Assembly (NCBI RefSeq): GCF_016583765.1
Contig: NZ_NRRR01000003.1
Location: 124,001-188,000 of the forward strand
DNA from: Chromatium weissei
Lineage (GTDB): Bacteria; Pseudomonadota; Gammaproteobacteria; Chromatiales; Chromatiaceae
Length of the DNA stretch: 64,000 nucleotides
Direction: 5' to 3'
Shown here: positions 33,817 through 43,183 of the stretch, in pieces
Layout of the letters: each line of letters opens with the position of its first letter
Numbering within the stretch: the stretch's first letter is position 1
Made by a program: the position numbers and the translations under genes
The notes under the pieces: model-generated
Seen by the model: only the letters and a program-made list of their open reading frames with translations
The model's database searches: none
Told to the model about the DNA's origin: nothing

Positions 33817-36800
33817 TCAAACTGCTGCAGGCGGTAGCGGTGAACGCTGGAGATGGATTTCTAGCGGTCGTTGCGTCGAAAGATGAACCTCGCGTTGTGG
33901 AAATGCCATGACTAAACCGTGTTCACTAAAGGCATCATAAATGGCTTGATGCAATTCAGTAATCACATCAATACGTCCATCCACAGTTCCTAAATAACAG
34001 CGTAACGTGATGGTGAGTGCGTTATCAGCAAAACCATCAAAGCTGACTAAAGGCTCGGGATCGTCAAGCACTCGCGTATTTTGTTGCGCAATTTGTTTTA
34101 ATACGCTGAGTGCCAATTGTGTATCGCTGCCGTATTCAAGTCCAATGGGAATGCTAATGCGATTTTGCTGATCGGTGAGTGTCCAATTCAATAATCGCTC
34201 GGTAATGAATTCTTTATTCGGAACTAAAAGCTCTTGCTTGTCCCAATTGCGAATGGTGGTGGCGCGAATTTGGATATTGGTGACGATGCCGGAAGTTTCG
34301 CCAATGGTGACGATGTCGCCCACGCGCACCGGACGTTCAAATAAAATAATCAGTCCACTGATAAAGTTGGCGACAATTTCTTGTAGTCCAAAACCAATGC
34401 CCACGCTCAATGCGGCGACCAGCCATTGCACCTGTGACCAATTAAATCCCATCGCATTAAATGCCAATGAAAACGCGACGGCAACAATGAAATAACGCAC
34501 GAGCGTTTTAATGGCGTAGCGTCCACCGGAGGAGACTGAGCCGCTTTGTAAGAGGACGATTTCTAATAATGCGGGTAGGTTTTTTGCGGCAATGACTGCG
34601 ATGAGTAGAATGATGATTACCAATCCAACATCGGCGACAGTGACGGGAATTAATTGTATTTGACCGTCAATGAGACTGCTGTAATGCCAAAGCGCGAATT
34701 GTTTGAATAGCGTGAGTGCGGGCAGCACTTCTGACCAGGTTAACCAGAAGCCGCCGATGGCACTGAAAAAGATCGCGGCGTTAATGAGATGGCGCGTTTG
34801 TTCATCGAGTGCGGCTAAATCCGGCTCCGCTGTTTCTAGTAATTCTTCGGCTTCGGCTTGGGCGCGCCGCGCTGCTTGCCGATCCAGTGCGGCTTGTAGC
34901 GCCAGTTGTCGCCGCGCCACCATGAGCCAGCGCACGATCAATTGATGAATCACTACCAGCGCAAAGGTCAGCCAAGTTTGGTAGACCAGCGATTGAAACA
35001 GTACTCCGGCGGTGTAGACGTAGCCCATCAGTGCCAGTCCGGCGAGCAGCAGCGGTAAGCTGACAATGCCGAAAAACCACAGATACCGCAGGCGGTTGAG
35101 CCAGCCGGTTGGTTCGGCGAGCAGAAATGGTGTTAAAACGCCGCGCCGCAGATCGAGCAGTCGCGCAAACAGCACGGTAAATCCAATCATGTTGGCGACG
35201 AGCAGCAGACGACCGAGGCTGTTGGTGTCCGCCGGATCGTTGTGGTGAAAAATCATGGCGGTGAGTAGACCGATGGGAATGACGTACAGAGTAAAACCGT
35301 CAAAATCGCGCCGCAGTCGTTTGACGGTTTCAGTGCGCCAGCGAAAATGACGATCCGCAACGCCACCGGAAATGCACAGCATTCGAAATGCGCGCAGACA
35401 ATACAGCGCAAAGGCAACCTGAATGAGCGCCGCGCCCAACGCCCGAGTGAAGGTGGTCGCATCGACAGTCGTTTGTAATTCTTGACCGATGATCCACACC
35501 AGCAGCGGCAAAGGCAGCGCGACGAGCAGTGTCAAACCGAGTGCCCGTAACGTGAATGCCACGCGGTCGCTGTGCACCTGCCGCAGCGGCACGGCACTGA
35601 TTTGAATGGCGCGCTGCAACGTGCTTCGTTTCCAAAACAGCAGCATCACGCCGATGAGTTCCAACCAAAATAATGGGTTATGTGCGCTTTGCATAACCAA
35701 CACCGTCACCGCATCCTGCCAGCCATTCCAAGTGCCCAACCACAGCAATGCGGCGGGCAATGCCGTTAACGTGTCCAAACTCACCGCCGGTCCACTGCGT
35801 ACCCACAGCAAGCGTTCGGCAAGAAACGCATCGTAAGTCATGGCAATTTGCACCACCTGCTCGGCGGCGTAATTCAATTCACTGAGTTGGCGAATGTAGT
35901 CGTCTTCAACTTTCAGCGCCTGCGCCAACAACGGCTTGCGTTGTGCCAGCGGTGCGCTGAGTTGTCTGCGCAACGATGCGTTCTGATTGTCAGCATTTGC
36001 CTCCGTCATTTCATTCGCCGCACTGGCAAGCAGCATGGTGAGATACGCCTCTTCATCACGAAGCTGGCGCTCCTGCTCGCGGTAATGAATTTGCCGCAGA
36101 GTCGCTTCAGCAATGTCGTTCTCGCGCTGATCGATGGTTTTCCGCATCTGACGCACATCCGGCAGTTGCTGGCGATGATCGAGCAAAATCTGTCCCAGCG
36201 CCTTACTCAAACCCGCCGCTTCAAGGCGTTGTTTCGCACTTCGAAAATTCTGCTCAATGCGTTTGCGCTCGGCGTTCATGCCGTTGAGTTCTGCATTCAA
36301 TCCATCCAGCCGCTGCACCAATTGCCCAATGGAATCCGTGATTTCCACATTTTGCTGAGTCAATTTCTGCACCAACGGATGTTGATCTTCAGCTCGGCGC
36401 TGGGCGCGCTCGGATGCCCGTTGTGCCGCTTCAGCTTCAGCCGTCCGCCGTTGATTTTGCTGCTTTTCCAACGCCTGCTGCCGCAATTTCAGATTTTGCA
36501 ACGTCAAGGCTGCTTGATCGCGTTGCGCCTTGTATAACGCCTCACGCACCGCCTGACTGAGCAATTCCTGTTCAAGCATTCGACTTTCTGCCCACCACGC
36601 CTCGCGCTGAGTTTCCAACGCCCACCGCTGGGCTTGCGCCAATTCCGGCGTGTCCCCGGTCGCAGCTGGCTGATGCAATTTGGAATCGAGTTGATCAAGT
36701 GACTGTTTCAGTTCAGTCAAACGCACCCGCACGGCAGCCGGACGTTCAACACTGCTATTCACACGCTTTTCAAATTCGCTGAGATCGGCCTCCACCTGCG

Positions 36801-37233
36801 CCACTTCCGCCAACACTTGACTCAAACGTTGATTGATGTCAGCAGTCGTCAATTGCGCCAGCGTGGAATCAACCGCAGCCGCTGACGCATTACTGAGCTG
36901 TTTGAGCAAAAGCGCCGTCGCAGGCGGTGCCGTTTTGAGCGAATCGGTAAAATCCGCCGCTTTCGTGTTGAAATTATTGACATCTTCCAAACTGGACTGC
37001 GCACGGCGGTACTGCTCGATCAAACTGGCTTTAACGGTTTCACTCAAACCGGTCGCCGCCTGCACTTCCGTCAATTTGCTGGCGAGCTGGGCTGCTGTCG
37101 GCAAGGTGGTGGCGCTCGCCGAAGCAGACGCGGGCGCATTTGCCAGCACCGGCGCGATACTCAATAGCAAACACAATACAATTGCCGTATTTAACGCAAA
37201 TGAATACCGCAAATAACGCATTGAAATAATCAT
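33817..37233 (-). CDS. Large mechanosensitive channel of MscK/KefA type
   Basis: This 1138-residue protein has a signal peptide (cleaved near 'APVLANAPA'). A long periplasmic coiled-coil domain spans about residues 40-480 (Gln/Ala/Glu-rich), followed by about eleven membrane helices. The MscS pore and beta domain is near the C-terminus: 'GFGLQEIVANFISGLIILFE', 'RPVRVGDIVTIGETSGIV' and 'LLVPNKEFITERLLNWT'. MscK-type channels open on membrane tension and protect against osmotic downshock; the periplasmic part may sense ions or the cell wall. The start is ATG 37233 (4 bp after the upstream stop), with a second ATG five codons in. Confidence 0.9.
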   Translation of the reverse strand: MIISMRYLRYSFALNTAIVLCLLLSIAPVLANAPASASASATTLPTAAQLASKLTEVQAATGLSETVKASLIEQYRRAQSSLEDVNNFNTKAADFTDSLKTAPPATALLLKQLSNASAAAVDSTLAQLTTADINQRLSQVLAEVAQVEADLSEFEKRVNSSVERPAAVRVRLTELKQSLDQLDSKLHQPAATGDTPELAQAQRWALETQREAWWAESRMLEQELLSQAVREALYKAQRDQAALTLQNLKLRQQALEKQQNQRRTAEAEAAQRASERAQRRAEDQHPLVQKLTQQNVEITDSIGQLVQRLDGLNAELNGMNAERKRIEQNFRSAKQRLEAAGLSKALGQILLDHRQQLPDVRQMRKTIDQRENDIAEATLRQIHYREQERQLRDEEAYLTMLLASAANEMTEANADNQNASLRRQLSAPLAQRKPLLAQALKVEDDYIRQLSELNYAAEQVVQIAMTYDAFLAERLLWVRSGPAVSLDTLTALPAALLWLGTWNGWQDAVTVLVMQSAHNPLFWLELIGVMLLFWKRSTLQRAIQISAVPLRQVHSDRVAFTLRALGLTLLVALPLPLLVWIIGQELQTTVDATTFTRALGAALIQVAFALYCLRAFRMLCISGGVADRHFRWRTETVKRLRRDFDGFTLYVIPIGLLTAMIFHHNDPADTNSLGRLLLVANMIGFTVLFARLLDLRRGVLTPFLLAEPTGWLNRLRYLWFFGIVSLPLLLAGLALMGYVYTAGVLFQSLVYQTWLTFALVVIHQLIVRWLMVARRQLALQAALDRQAARRAQAEAEELLETAEPDLAALDEQTRHLINAAIFFSAIGGFWLTWSEVLPALTLFKQFALWHYSSLIDGQIQLIPVTVADVGLVIIILLIAVIAAKNLPALLEIVLLQSGSVSSGGRYAIKTLVRYFIVAVAFSLAFNAMGFNWSQVQWLVAALSVGIGFGLQEIVANFISGLIILFERPVRVGDIVTIGETSGIVTNIQIRATTIRNWDKQELLVPNKEFITERLLNWTLTDQQNRISIPIGLEYGSDTQLALSVLKQIAQQNTRVLDDPEPLVSFDGFADNALTITLRCYLGTVDGRIDVITELHQAIYDAFSEHGLVMAFPQREVHLSTQRPLEIHLQRSPLPPAAV

Positions 37234-37237
37234 ACGA

Positions 37238-38227
37238 TTAACCTAATGACCGTCCTTCTGCTTCTCCATAAAACAACCAATGTTCTAATGGATTTATACC
37301 CGCCAAAGCGACATCGGAATTAGCAGACAAATACGCATTGGTATTAAATGCGGCAGAAGGATTACGCCCTTCTTTCCAACCATATTCCCAATAATGTTCG
37401 AGTGGATTTAATCCCGCAGCGGCGACATCAAGGTTTTGCGTTAAATAAAAATCCGTATCAAACCAAGCATTCGGATCGCGCCCTTCTTTCCAACCAAAGG
37501 TCGCAAAATGCAAAGCGGAATTCATTCCGCTGGCAGCAATATCAGGATAGGTGGTTAAATAAAAATCATCATCCAATCCGGCGATTGCAAACACGGGTTC
37601 TGTCGGAATAACCACTGCAACGGGCAATGCAGTCACATCAGTGATGGGCACTGCCGTCATTCCAGAAAATTCAGCTTCTCGTGCGATGACATAATTAAAA
37701 AACTCGGCGAGATCAGCGGCTGTTGTGCTCGCAGGAAAGATATTGACTTCAATAAGATCAGCCGTTGTTACATTGCCTAAAAAGTTTGAACTGTGTGTCA
37801 TTGCATCAACGATCTGTGAATGTGAATACACGCCATCAGTCAACTGTATCTCTTCAATTTGTCCGGCTTCACTAAGCCAATTGGCAATCACAATTTCTTG
37901 ATTAGAAACAAGGTTGTATGCAAAAAAATGTTGATTCTCAACCGTTGCAACATACACGTTTGGATTGTTCAACCAATTATCGTTAACGACCAACCTGTCG
38001 AATCCTCCCGTATCAATTACAACAAGCGTTGAATTGCTCACGGAGATATAGGTGTCATTGCCTAAACCGCCTGCGATAAACTGACCATCATTAAAATCAG
38101 CCGCAATGAAATTAGATGCGGTGATGGTGTCATTGCCATTTAATGCAAAGGTTATTTGACGCGCTTCGGCGAGAATTGAATCATCGTTATTGGTTGCGGT
38201 TTGCTCATCAAAACGGAAGGTTGGCAT
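37238..38227 (-). CDS. Repeat protein with RTX-like N-terminal region and three 'DVAAAGLNPLEHY' repeats
   Basis: The 329-residue protein has no signal peptide. Residues 20-140 resemble calcium-binding RTX / bacterial peptidase-associated sequence: 'FALNGNDTITASNFIAADFN', 'GGLGNDTYIS' and 'VVIDTGGFDRLVV'. Residues about 218-329 hold three tandem repeats of about 37 residues, each with the pattern F-[D/N]-x-[D/N]-x-Y-L-x..D-[V/I]-A-x-[A/S]-G-x-N, then 'LEHYWEYGWKEGR'. These repeats occur in secreted or surface proteins of several proteobacteria. Type I secretion is possible, but no transporter is nearby. It lies 4 bp before the channel gene and may be cotranscribed with it. Confidence 0.6.
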   Translation of the reverse strand: MPTFRFDEQTATNNDDSILAEARQITFALNGNDTITASNFIAADFNDGQFIAGGLGNDTYISVSNSTLVVIDTGGFDRLVVNDNWLNNPNVYVATVENQHFFAYNLVSNQEIVIANWLSEAGQIEEIQLTDGVYSHSQIVDAMTHSSNFLGNVTTADLIEVNIFPASTTAADLAEFFNYVIAREAEFSGMTAVPITDVTALPVAVVIPTEPVFAIAGLDDDFYLTTYPDIAASGMNSALHFATFGWKEGRDPNAWFDTDFYLTQNLDVAAAGLNPLEHYWEYGWKEGRNPSAAFNTNAYLSANSDVALAGINPLEHWLFYGEAEGRSLG

Positions 38228-38245
38228 ATTAAAAAATCCAGTCAG

Positions 38246-39556
38246 TTATAGCGATTTAATAAAGACTTTAGAACGCCGTTGAAAGTTATACAGCGCCTGT
38301 TTAACCATTGGCAACGCATTCAAACCAGCGGAGTGAAAACCGCGTTCTTGAAACCAATGCGCAGTCTGTGTCGTCAATACAAATAATTGCCCAATGTGCT
38401 GCTCGCGGGCGCGCTGTTCCATGTAATTCAATAAACGGTCGCCGCGTTGACCGCCGCGATATTCTGGATGTACAGCTAAACAGGCCAGCTCCGCCATTCC
38501 TTCTTGTGGATATTCATACAGCGCCGCGCAAGCAGTGACTAAACCATCGCGCTCGGTCAATACGAAACGATCAATTTCAGTTTCTAATCGTTCCCGCGAG
38601 CGCCGCACCAATACGCCGCGTTCTTCCAATGGCTGTAACAATTCCAAAATGCTGGCGACATCCTTGATTTGCGCCGGACGCAGCGTTTCGTAAGGTTCGG
38701 CAGAAATCAGCGTGCCACTGCCGTCGCGGGTGAATAATTCGCGCAACAGTGCGCCATGTTGCTGCCGCGCCACCAAATGCACCCGCCGCACGCCATGCCG
38801 ACACGCATTCGCACCAGCGCGTAAACAGGCGGCGATTTCTGAAGGCAACGCGGGCGTTGTGTTTAACAGCGCGTCCACGTCTCGCGCCAGCAAATTTGGT
38901 AACAACGGCGTTGCGCCGAAAGTGTCAGTATTTTCCATTAAAAATATCAACTTATCGGCGTTGAGCGCCACTGCCGCGCTGCGAGCAACATCAGCGGCGC
39001 TGAGATTGAACACTTCACCCGTCGGCGAATAACCGAGCGGCGGCATCAGCGCCACCGCACCTTGATCGAGCAGCGCTCGCAACATGCCGTGATCGATGCG
39101 TCGCACCGCGCCGGTGTGACCGTAATCCACGCCGTCGATCACTCCGAGCGGGCGCGCCGTGACGACATTGCCGGACACGACCGGAATGTGCACACCAGCC
39201 ATCGGCGAATTGGCGAGACCGAGTGACAGCAACGCTTCAATTTCCACCCGCACCGTGCCGGCAGCTTCTTTAACGCAGCGCAGCGCGGTGGCATCGGTGA
39301 TGCGTAAACCGTTGATATAATTCAGTTGTGCGTCGCATTGCGCCAACCGCTCCTCAATTTGCGGTCGCGCTCCGTGCACCAGCACCAGCCGAATACCGCA
39401 ACTGTGCAACAGCGCGATGTCGTGAACGAGGCTGGGAAAGTGCGAATCGGCGACCGCTTCACCACCAAAAGCGATGACGAAAGTGCGTCCACGATGCGCA
39501 TGAATGTACGGCGTGGCGTGGCGCATCCATTCAACAAAGGGATCACGATCTGGCAC
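38246..39556 (-). CDS. argA: Amino-acid N-acetyltransferase (N-acetylglutamate synthase)
   Basis: ArgA makes N-acetylglutamate, the first step of arginine synthesis. I choose the GTG at 39556: it lies 4 bp after the upstream stop with AAAGGA at good spacing, and gives 436 residues, the usual ArgA length. The open frame runs further, to 39622. Residues 1-290 are an amino-acid-kinase-like regulatory domain ('TFVIAFGGEAV', 'LVLVHGARPQIEERL', 'VALMPPLGYSPTGEVFNL'). Residues 290-436 are a GNAT domain ('LACLAVHPEYRGGQRGDRLL'). Arginine feedback inhibition is typical of the family. Confidence 0.93.
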   Translation of the reverse strand: MPDRDPFVEWMRHATPYIHAHRGRTFVIAFGGEAVADSHFPSLVHDIALLHSCGIRLVLVHGARPQIEERLAQCDAQLNYINGLRITDATALRCVKEAAGTVRVEIEALLSLGLANSPMAGVHIPVVSGNVVTARPLGVIDGVDYGHTGAVRRIDHGMLRALLDQGAVALMPPLGYSPTGEVFNLSAADVARSAAVALNADKLIFLMENTDTFGATPLLPNLLARDVDALLNTTPALPSEIAACLRAGANACRHGVRRVHLVARQQHGALLRELFTRDGSGTLISAEPYETLRPAQIKDVASILELLQPLEERGVLVRRSRERLETEIDRFVLTERDGLVTACAALYEYPQEGMAELACLAVHPEYRGGQRGDRLLNYMEQRAREQHIGQLFVLTTQTAHWFQERGFHSAGLNALPMVKQALYNFQRRSKVFIKSL

Positions 39557-39560
39557 GAAG

Positions 39561-41006
39561 TTATTTCCTTTTATTTGAAGTGGTTGGTCGTGCTGGCGGA
39601 CGTGGCGCGAGACCGAGCGCAATCAATCGCCATTGTAATGAGCGTTCACTGATGCCGAGAGCTTGCGCCGCCGCCGCGTGATTGAAATGTTCAAATTCCG
39701 CCAACTCCTGTTTGTTGATCAATCCACCCGCCCCCTCTTTTTCTAGGGGGGGCTTTTCCTCCTTCTTCATCTGAGGAAATTCCTTTTCCTCCCCTCTTTG
39801 AAAAAGGGGAGTCGGGGATTGATCAAAACAAAGCGGTTCGCCCGGCATTTCTTCCAGCGGTGCTGTTTTCAAATAAAGATCATCAAGATCAATTAGATTG
39901 CCGTCGCCCAATGCAATTGCGCGCTCCAAGATATTTTCCAATTCACGCACATTGCCGGGAAAGCGTTGCTGTTGCAGCGCGGCAATTGCCGCTGGTGTCA
40001 ACGTGATTGCCGCTTCATCGCCATTCGGTGCGGCAGCCAGTCGTCGCAAAATTCGTGCGGCGAGCAGCGGAATATCCTGCGGACGCTCGCGGAGTGCTGG
40101 CATTCGTAACTCAATGACATTGATACGATAAAACAAATCTTGGCGAAAACGCCCCTGCTCCACTTCCACATTGAGATCACGGTGGCTGGCGCTGATGATG
40201 CGCACATCAACCGGCACTTCGCGCTGCATTCCAATCGGGCGCACGCGCTTTTCCTGAATCGCCCGCAGCAATTTGACCTGTGCGAGCAGCGGCAAATCCG
40301 CCACTTCGTCGAGAAATAACGTGCCACCTTCAGCCGCCTGAAACAGTCCTTCTTTATCGCCAATTGCGCCGGTAAAGCTGCCTTTTTTGTGTCCAAACAA
40401 TTCGCTTTCGACTAATTCCGCAGGAATTGCGCCGCAATTCACTGCGACAAAACGCCCTTCGCTGCGCGGGCCCTGCGCGTGAATGAGTCGCGCTGCCAAT
40501 TCTTTACCCGTGCCGCTTTCGCCGGTGATAAACACTGGCGCTTGATGTCGCGCTAATTTATTGATTAAACGGCGAATCTGTTCCATTACGGGCGAATCAC
40601 CGAGCAGTTGCACTTCACCATCATTCGCGCCATTGCGACCGCGCAATTTAAGCGCCGAGCCGACTAATCGCCGTAACAATTGCAAATCAACGGGTTTGGC
40701 CACGAAATCAAATGCGCCAGCTTTCATTGCCAATACTGCCGATTCCATATTGCCGTGCGCAGTAATCATCGCCACCGGCAACTGTGGATAGTGTTCGTTA
40801 ATGTGGCGAATCAGCTCCAATCCAGAACCGTCGCTCAAATTCATATCCGTCAAACACAAATCAAAACGATTGCGTTCGAGTTGCTGGCGCGCTTCGGCGA
40901 GCGTCAACGCAGTCAGCGCCTGAACATCCATGCGTTTGAGCGTGATTTTGAGCAGATCGAGAATATCGATCTCGTCATCGACGACGAGCACCAAAGACTG
41001 GTTCAT
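39561..41006 (-). CDS. Sigma-54-dependent response regulator (NtrC family) with inserted linker
   Basis: The 481-residue protein has a receiver domain (residues 1-120; 'VLVVDDEIDILDLL', phospho-acceptor in 'LCLTDMNLSDGSG', 'FVAKPVD'). An AAA+ sigma-54 interaction domain follows (about 135-370; 'GESGTGKELAARLIH', 'GSFTGA', 'GTLFLDEVADLP'). A C-terminal Fis-type helix-turn-helix closes the protein ('NHAAAAQALGISERSLQWRL'). The linker between AAA+ and DNA-binding domains holds about 37 residues encoded by a MITE-like element ('TPLFQRGEE', 'EKPPLEKEGAGG'). The frame stays open, so the protein is probably functional. No sensor kinase is adjacent, so its signal is unknown; its start is 162 bp from the divergent cytochrome c' gene. 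Confidence 0.92.
   Translation of the reverse strand: MNQSLVLVVDDEIDILDLLKITLKRMDVQALTALTLAEARQQLERNRFDLCLTDMNLSDGSGLELIRHINEHYPQLPVAMITAHGNMESAVLAMKAGAFDFVAKPVDLQLLRRLVGSALKLRGRNGANDGEVQLLGDSPVMEQIRRLINKLARHQAPVFITGESGTGKELAARLIHAQGPRSEGRFVAVNCGAIPAELVESELFGHKKGSFTGAIGDKEGLFQAAEGGTLFLDEVADLPLLAQVKLLRAIQEKRVRPIGMQREVPVDVRIISASHRDLNVEVEQGRFRQDLFYRINVIELRMPALRERPQDIPLLAARILRRLAAAPNGDEAAITLTPAAIAALQQQRFPGNVRELENILERAIALGDGNLIDLDDLYLKTAPLEEMPGEPLCFDQSPTPLFQRGEEKEFPQMKKEEKPPLEKEGAGGLINKQELAEFEHFNHAAAAQALGISERSLQWRLIALGLAPRPPARPTTSNKRK
39715..39826. mobile_element. MITE-like inverted-repeat element inside the NtrC-family gene
   Basis: The element is bounded by perfect inverted ends TTGATCAATCC (39715-39725) and GGATTGATCAA (39816-39826). 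Inside each end is a C-run / A-rich / G-run block (CCCCCTCTTTTTCTAGGGGG and CCCCTCTTTGAAAAAGGGG), so the whole can fold into a long hairpin. It has no coding capacity of its own but is read through in frame by the regulator gene. I see no obvious target-site duplication. Confidence 0.75.
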
Positions 41007-41168
41007 CGGCAGTTCTCTCTAACGCAATTTAGAAATAAAGATTGCTTTTTTAGTGATTAGTTTGCAGTGAAAACTTTTTTTCAACTGCATCGTTAAACGC
41101 TTTGACGCACTGACAGATTGTCCTAATCTTACGGCTCCTCAACAAATCACCATCACGGAGTTTTTTCG

Positions 41169-41645
41169 ATGAATCGACTGCTCGCGAGTACCGCCATTAG
41201 CGTTCTGACTTACATGCTCGTCACTCCCGCTTTTGCTGATCTCAAACCTGAAGATCAAATTGAATTCCGCCAAGCAGGTTACAGCTTTATGGCGTGGAAT
41301 ATGCTGAAAATTAAAGACAATCTGCAAGGTGAGTTCAATCAAGATCAGGTTGCCAACGCGGCCAATGTGATTGCGGCCATCGCCAACTCCGGCATGGGCG
41401 CACTGTTCGGACCCGGCACGGATCAAACTGTCGGCGGACACAAAACCCTCGCCAAACCCGAGCTGTTCAAACCGGAGAATGGTGAAGAAGTCGGTCGTCT
41501 CGCCCGTGAGTTTATCGATGCTGCCGACGGTCTCGCCGAAGTCGCAGCGGAAGGCGACAAGGATGCCGTGCAAACTGCTTTCGGTGATCTCGGCAAAACG
41601 TGCAAAAGCTGTCACGAGAAATTCCGCGCCAGCGATGATGATTGA
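41169..41645 (+). CDS. Cytochrome c'-family protein
   Basis: The 158-residue protein has a signal peptide (cleavage near 'VTPAFADL'). Its fold is helical and Met/Phe-containing, starting 'DQIEFRQAGYSFMAWNMLKI', and it has a C-terminal heme site 'TCKSCHEKFRAS', exactly where cytochromes c' carry it. It is a periplasmic haem protein, in this family linked to nitric oxide binding or electron transfer. An ACGGAG ribosome site precedes the ATG. The convergent downstream gene is a cytochrome b561, a common partner; the two share a terminator region. Confidence 0.9.
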   Translation: MNRLLASTAISVLTYMLVTPAFADLKPEDQIEFRQAGYSFMAWNMLKIKDNLQGEFNQDQVANAANVIAAIANSGMGALFGPGTDQTVGGHKTLAKPELFKPENGEEVGRLAREFIDAADGLAEVAAEGDKDAVQTAFGDLGKTCKSCHEKFRASDDD

Positions 41646-41684
41646 AAGATTGAAATACTGAAGTAAATCGTGATGTTGCTTGCG

Positions 41685-41712
41685 AAGGTCGCCGATTTGG
41701 GCGACCTTTTTA
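41685..41712. terminator. Intrinsic terminator between cytochrome c' and cytochrome b561 genes
   Basis: The perfect 9-bp stem AAGGTCGCC/GGCGACCTT with loop GATTTG is followed by a T-rich stretch on the + strand. It lies between convergent genes, 40 bp after the c' stop and 17 bp before the b561 stop, and may serve both directions. Confidence 0.85.
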
Positions 41713-41728
41713 TTGCCCGTTACCAGCG

Positions 41729-42421
41729 TTACCAGCTCGGAACCGCGTTCACAGGTGCTGGCGCAGCCATCAACCAATCGCCATTTGCCAGCCACACCAC
41801 CAGCACCGCGCCCGCAATGGCAACACTCAACGCCAGCCACCCGCCACCACTCGCCGACTGTGCTGCTGAATCATTCACCGTTGTGCTGCCAGTCAACAGC
41901 GGACGAATCAGCGATTTGCCGCGCACCAGCGTATAAAACAACACCGCGCCGAGGTGCAAGCCAATCAACCCGCTGATAAACCAGAAAAATTCACGATGGA
42001 ATTCGCTGGCTTGTCCGCTGATTGCCGAGCTGACGAGCGGATACAGCGGCCCGCTAAACGCGATGTCATCATTGGCCACCAAGCCGCTCGCGGTTTGCAG
42101 CAGCAGCGCACCGAGCAGCGCCAGCACCGATAATGCACCCAGTGGATTGTGACCAACGCCGTGCCATTCGCCGCGCAAATAGGCACGAATTGCCGCCGAG
42201 CCGCGCACGAATTGATTAAATCGAGCGTAAGTCGAACCCAGCACGCCCCAAAGCAGGCGAAAAGTCAGCAGTCCTAAAATGCCCAGCCCAATGCGCCCGT
42301 GCCATTCCATCGAATTGCCGCCGGTCAATCCGGTCACAATGGCTGCCGTGACCAGTAAAAACAGCAGCCAGTGCGTCAGGCGCGTGGGCAAATCCCAAAC
42401 GTGAATCGTTTTGATTGTCAT
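41729..42421 (-). CDS. Cytochrome b561-type membrane protein
   Basis: The 230-residue protein has the N-terminal motif '[17 protein letters not shown]' and further helices with His in '[13 protein letters not shown]' and '[16 protein letters not shown]', the heme-binding pattern of the cytochrome b561 / hydrogenase-b-subunit family. A fifth hydrophobic segment near the C-terminus ('[15 protein letters not shown]') is an addition. It probably passes electrons from the quinone pool to a periplasmic c-type cytochrome, the obvious candidate being the convergent cytochrome c' gene. It is divergent from queC, 42 bp away. Confidence 0.88.
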   Translation of the reverse strand: MTIKTIHVWDLPTRLTHWLLFLLVTAAIVTGLTGGNSMEWHGRIGLGILGLLTFRLLWGVLGSTYARFNQFVRGSAAIRAYLRGEWHGVGHNPLGALSVLALLGALLLQTASGLVANDDIAFSGPLYPLVSSAISGQASEFHREFFWFISGLIGLHLGAVLFYTLVRGKSLIRPLLTGSTTVNDSAAQSASGGGWLALSVAIAGAVLVVWLANGDWLMAAPAPVNAVPSW

Positions 42422-42463
42422 AGATTTTTTAGTGTGAATAACTTGGTTAGGAAGGATTTAATT

Positions 42464-43177
42464 GTGGCGCAAACCCCACGCGGAAAACAGACAAATGCCG
42501 TCGTGCTTTTGAGCGGTGGCTTGGATTCAGCAACGACGCTGGCGATTGCCAAAACAGAAGGTTTTACGCCTCACGCGCTGTCGTTTCGCTACGGGCAACG
42601 GCATGTCATCGAACTGGCGGCAGCGAGTCGCGTCGCTGCGGCGCTCGGTGTCGCGGAGCACGTCATTGCTGACATTGATTTACGGCGGTTTGGCGGCTCG
42701 GCATTGACAGCAAATTTGACCGTACCGAAAGGACGCGATTCAGCGGCGATCAGCCACGGCATTCCCATCACTTACGTTCCGGCGCGAAATACTGTTTTTT
42801 TATCATTTGCATTGGCGTGGGCAGAGGTGCTCGGCGCAGAAGCGATTTTTATCGGCGTGAACGCGTTGGATTATTCCGGTTATCCCGATTGTCGTCCGGC
42901 GTATCTCACCGCGTTTGAGCAGATGGCCAATTTAGCGACGGCAGCCGCCGTGGAAGGACGGGCGCATTTTCGCATTCACGCGCCGCTGCTCGAATTGAGC
43001 AAAGCCGACATCATTCGGCGCGGCATGGCGTTGGGCGTTGACTACGGTTTGACGTGCAGTTGCTACGATCCTGATGCCGCTGGTCGTCCGTGCGGGCAAT
43101 GCGATTCCTGTTTGCTGCGGGCGCGTGGTTTTGCCGAGGCCGGTGTTTCCGATCCATTATTGACGACTGTGTATTGA
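42464..43177 (+). CDS. queC: 7-cyano-7-deazaguanine synthase
   Basis: QueC makes preQ0 in queuosine synthesis. I choose the GTG at 42464, preceded by GGAAGG at 8 bp; it gives 237 residues, the normal length. The open frame goes back to 42371 over the divergent gene. Motifs are the PP-loop '[14 protein letters not shown]', 'FRYGQRH', '[18 protein letters not shown]', '[18 protein letters not shown]', and the zinc Cys set in 'TCSCYDP...RPCGQCDSC'. The next gene, 6 bp on, is a QueD-domain fusion of the same pathway. Confidence 0.94.
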   Translation: MAQTPRGKQTNAVVLLSGGLDSATTLAIAKTEGFTPHALSFRYGQRHVIELAAASRVAAALGVAEHVIADIDLRRFGGSALTANLTVPKGRDSAAISHGIPITYVPARNTVFLSFALAWAEVLGAEAIFIGVNALDYSGYPDCRPAYLTAFEQMANLATAAAVEGRAHFRIHAPLLELSKADIIRRGMALGVDYGLTCSCYDPDAAGRPCGQCDSCLLRARGFAEAGVSDPLLTTVY

Positions 43178-43183
43178 GATAAG

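Noticed and set aside
39561..41006. The NtrC-family regulator gene as a broken gene because of the insertion
   Set aside because: The frame is intact from receiver to HTH and all catalytic motifs are present.
41139..41840. 233-codon open frame antisense to cytochrome c'
   Set aside because: It covers the whole c' gene and its terminator, and the heme motif on the + strand is decisive.
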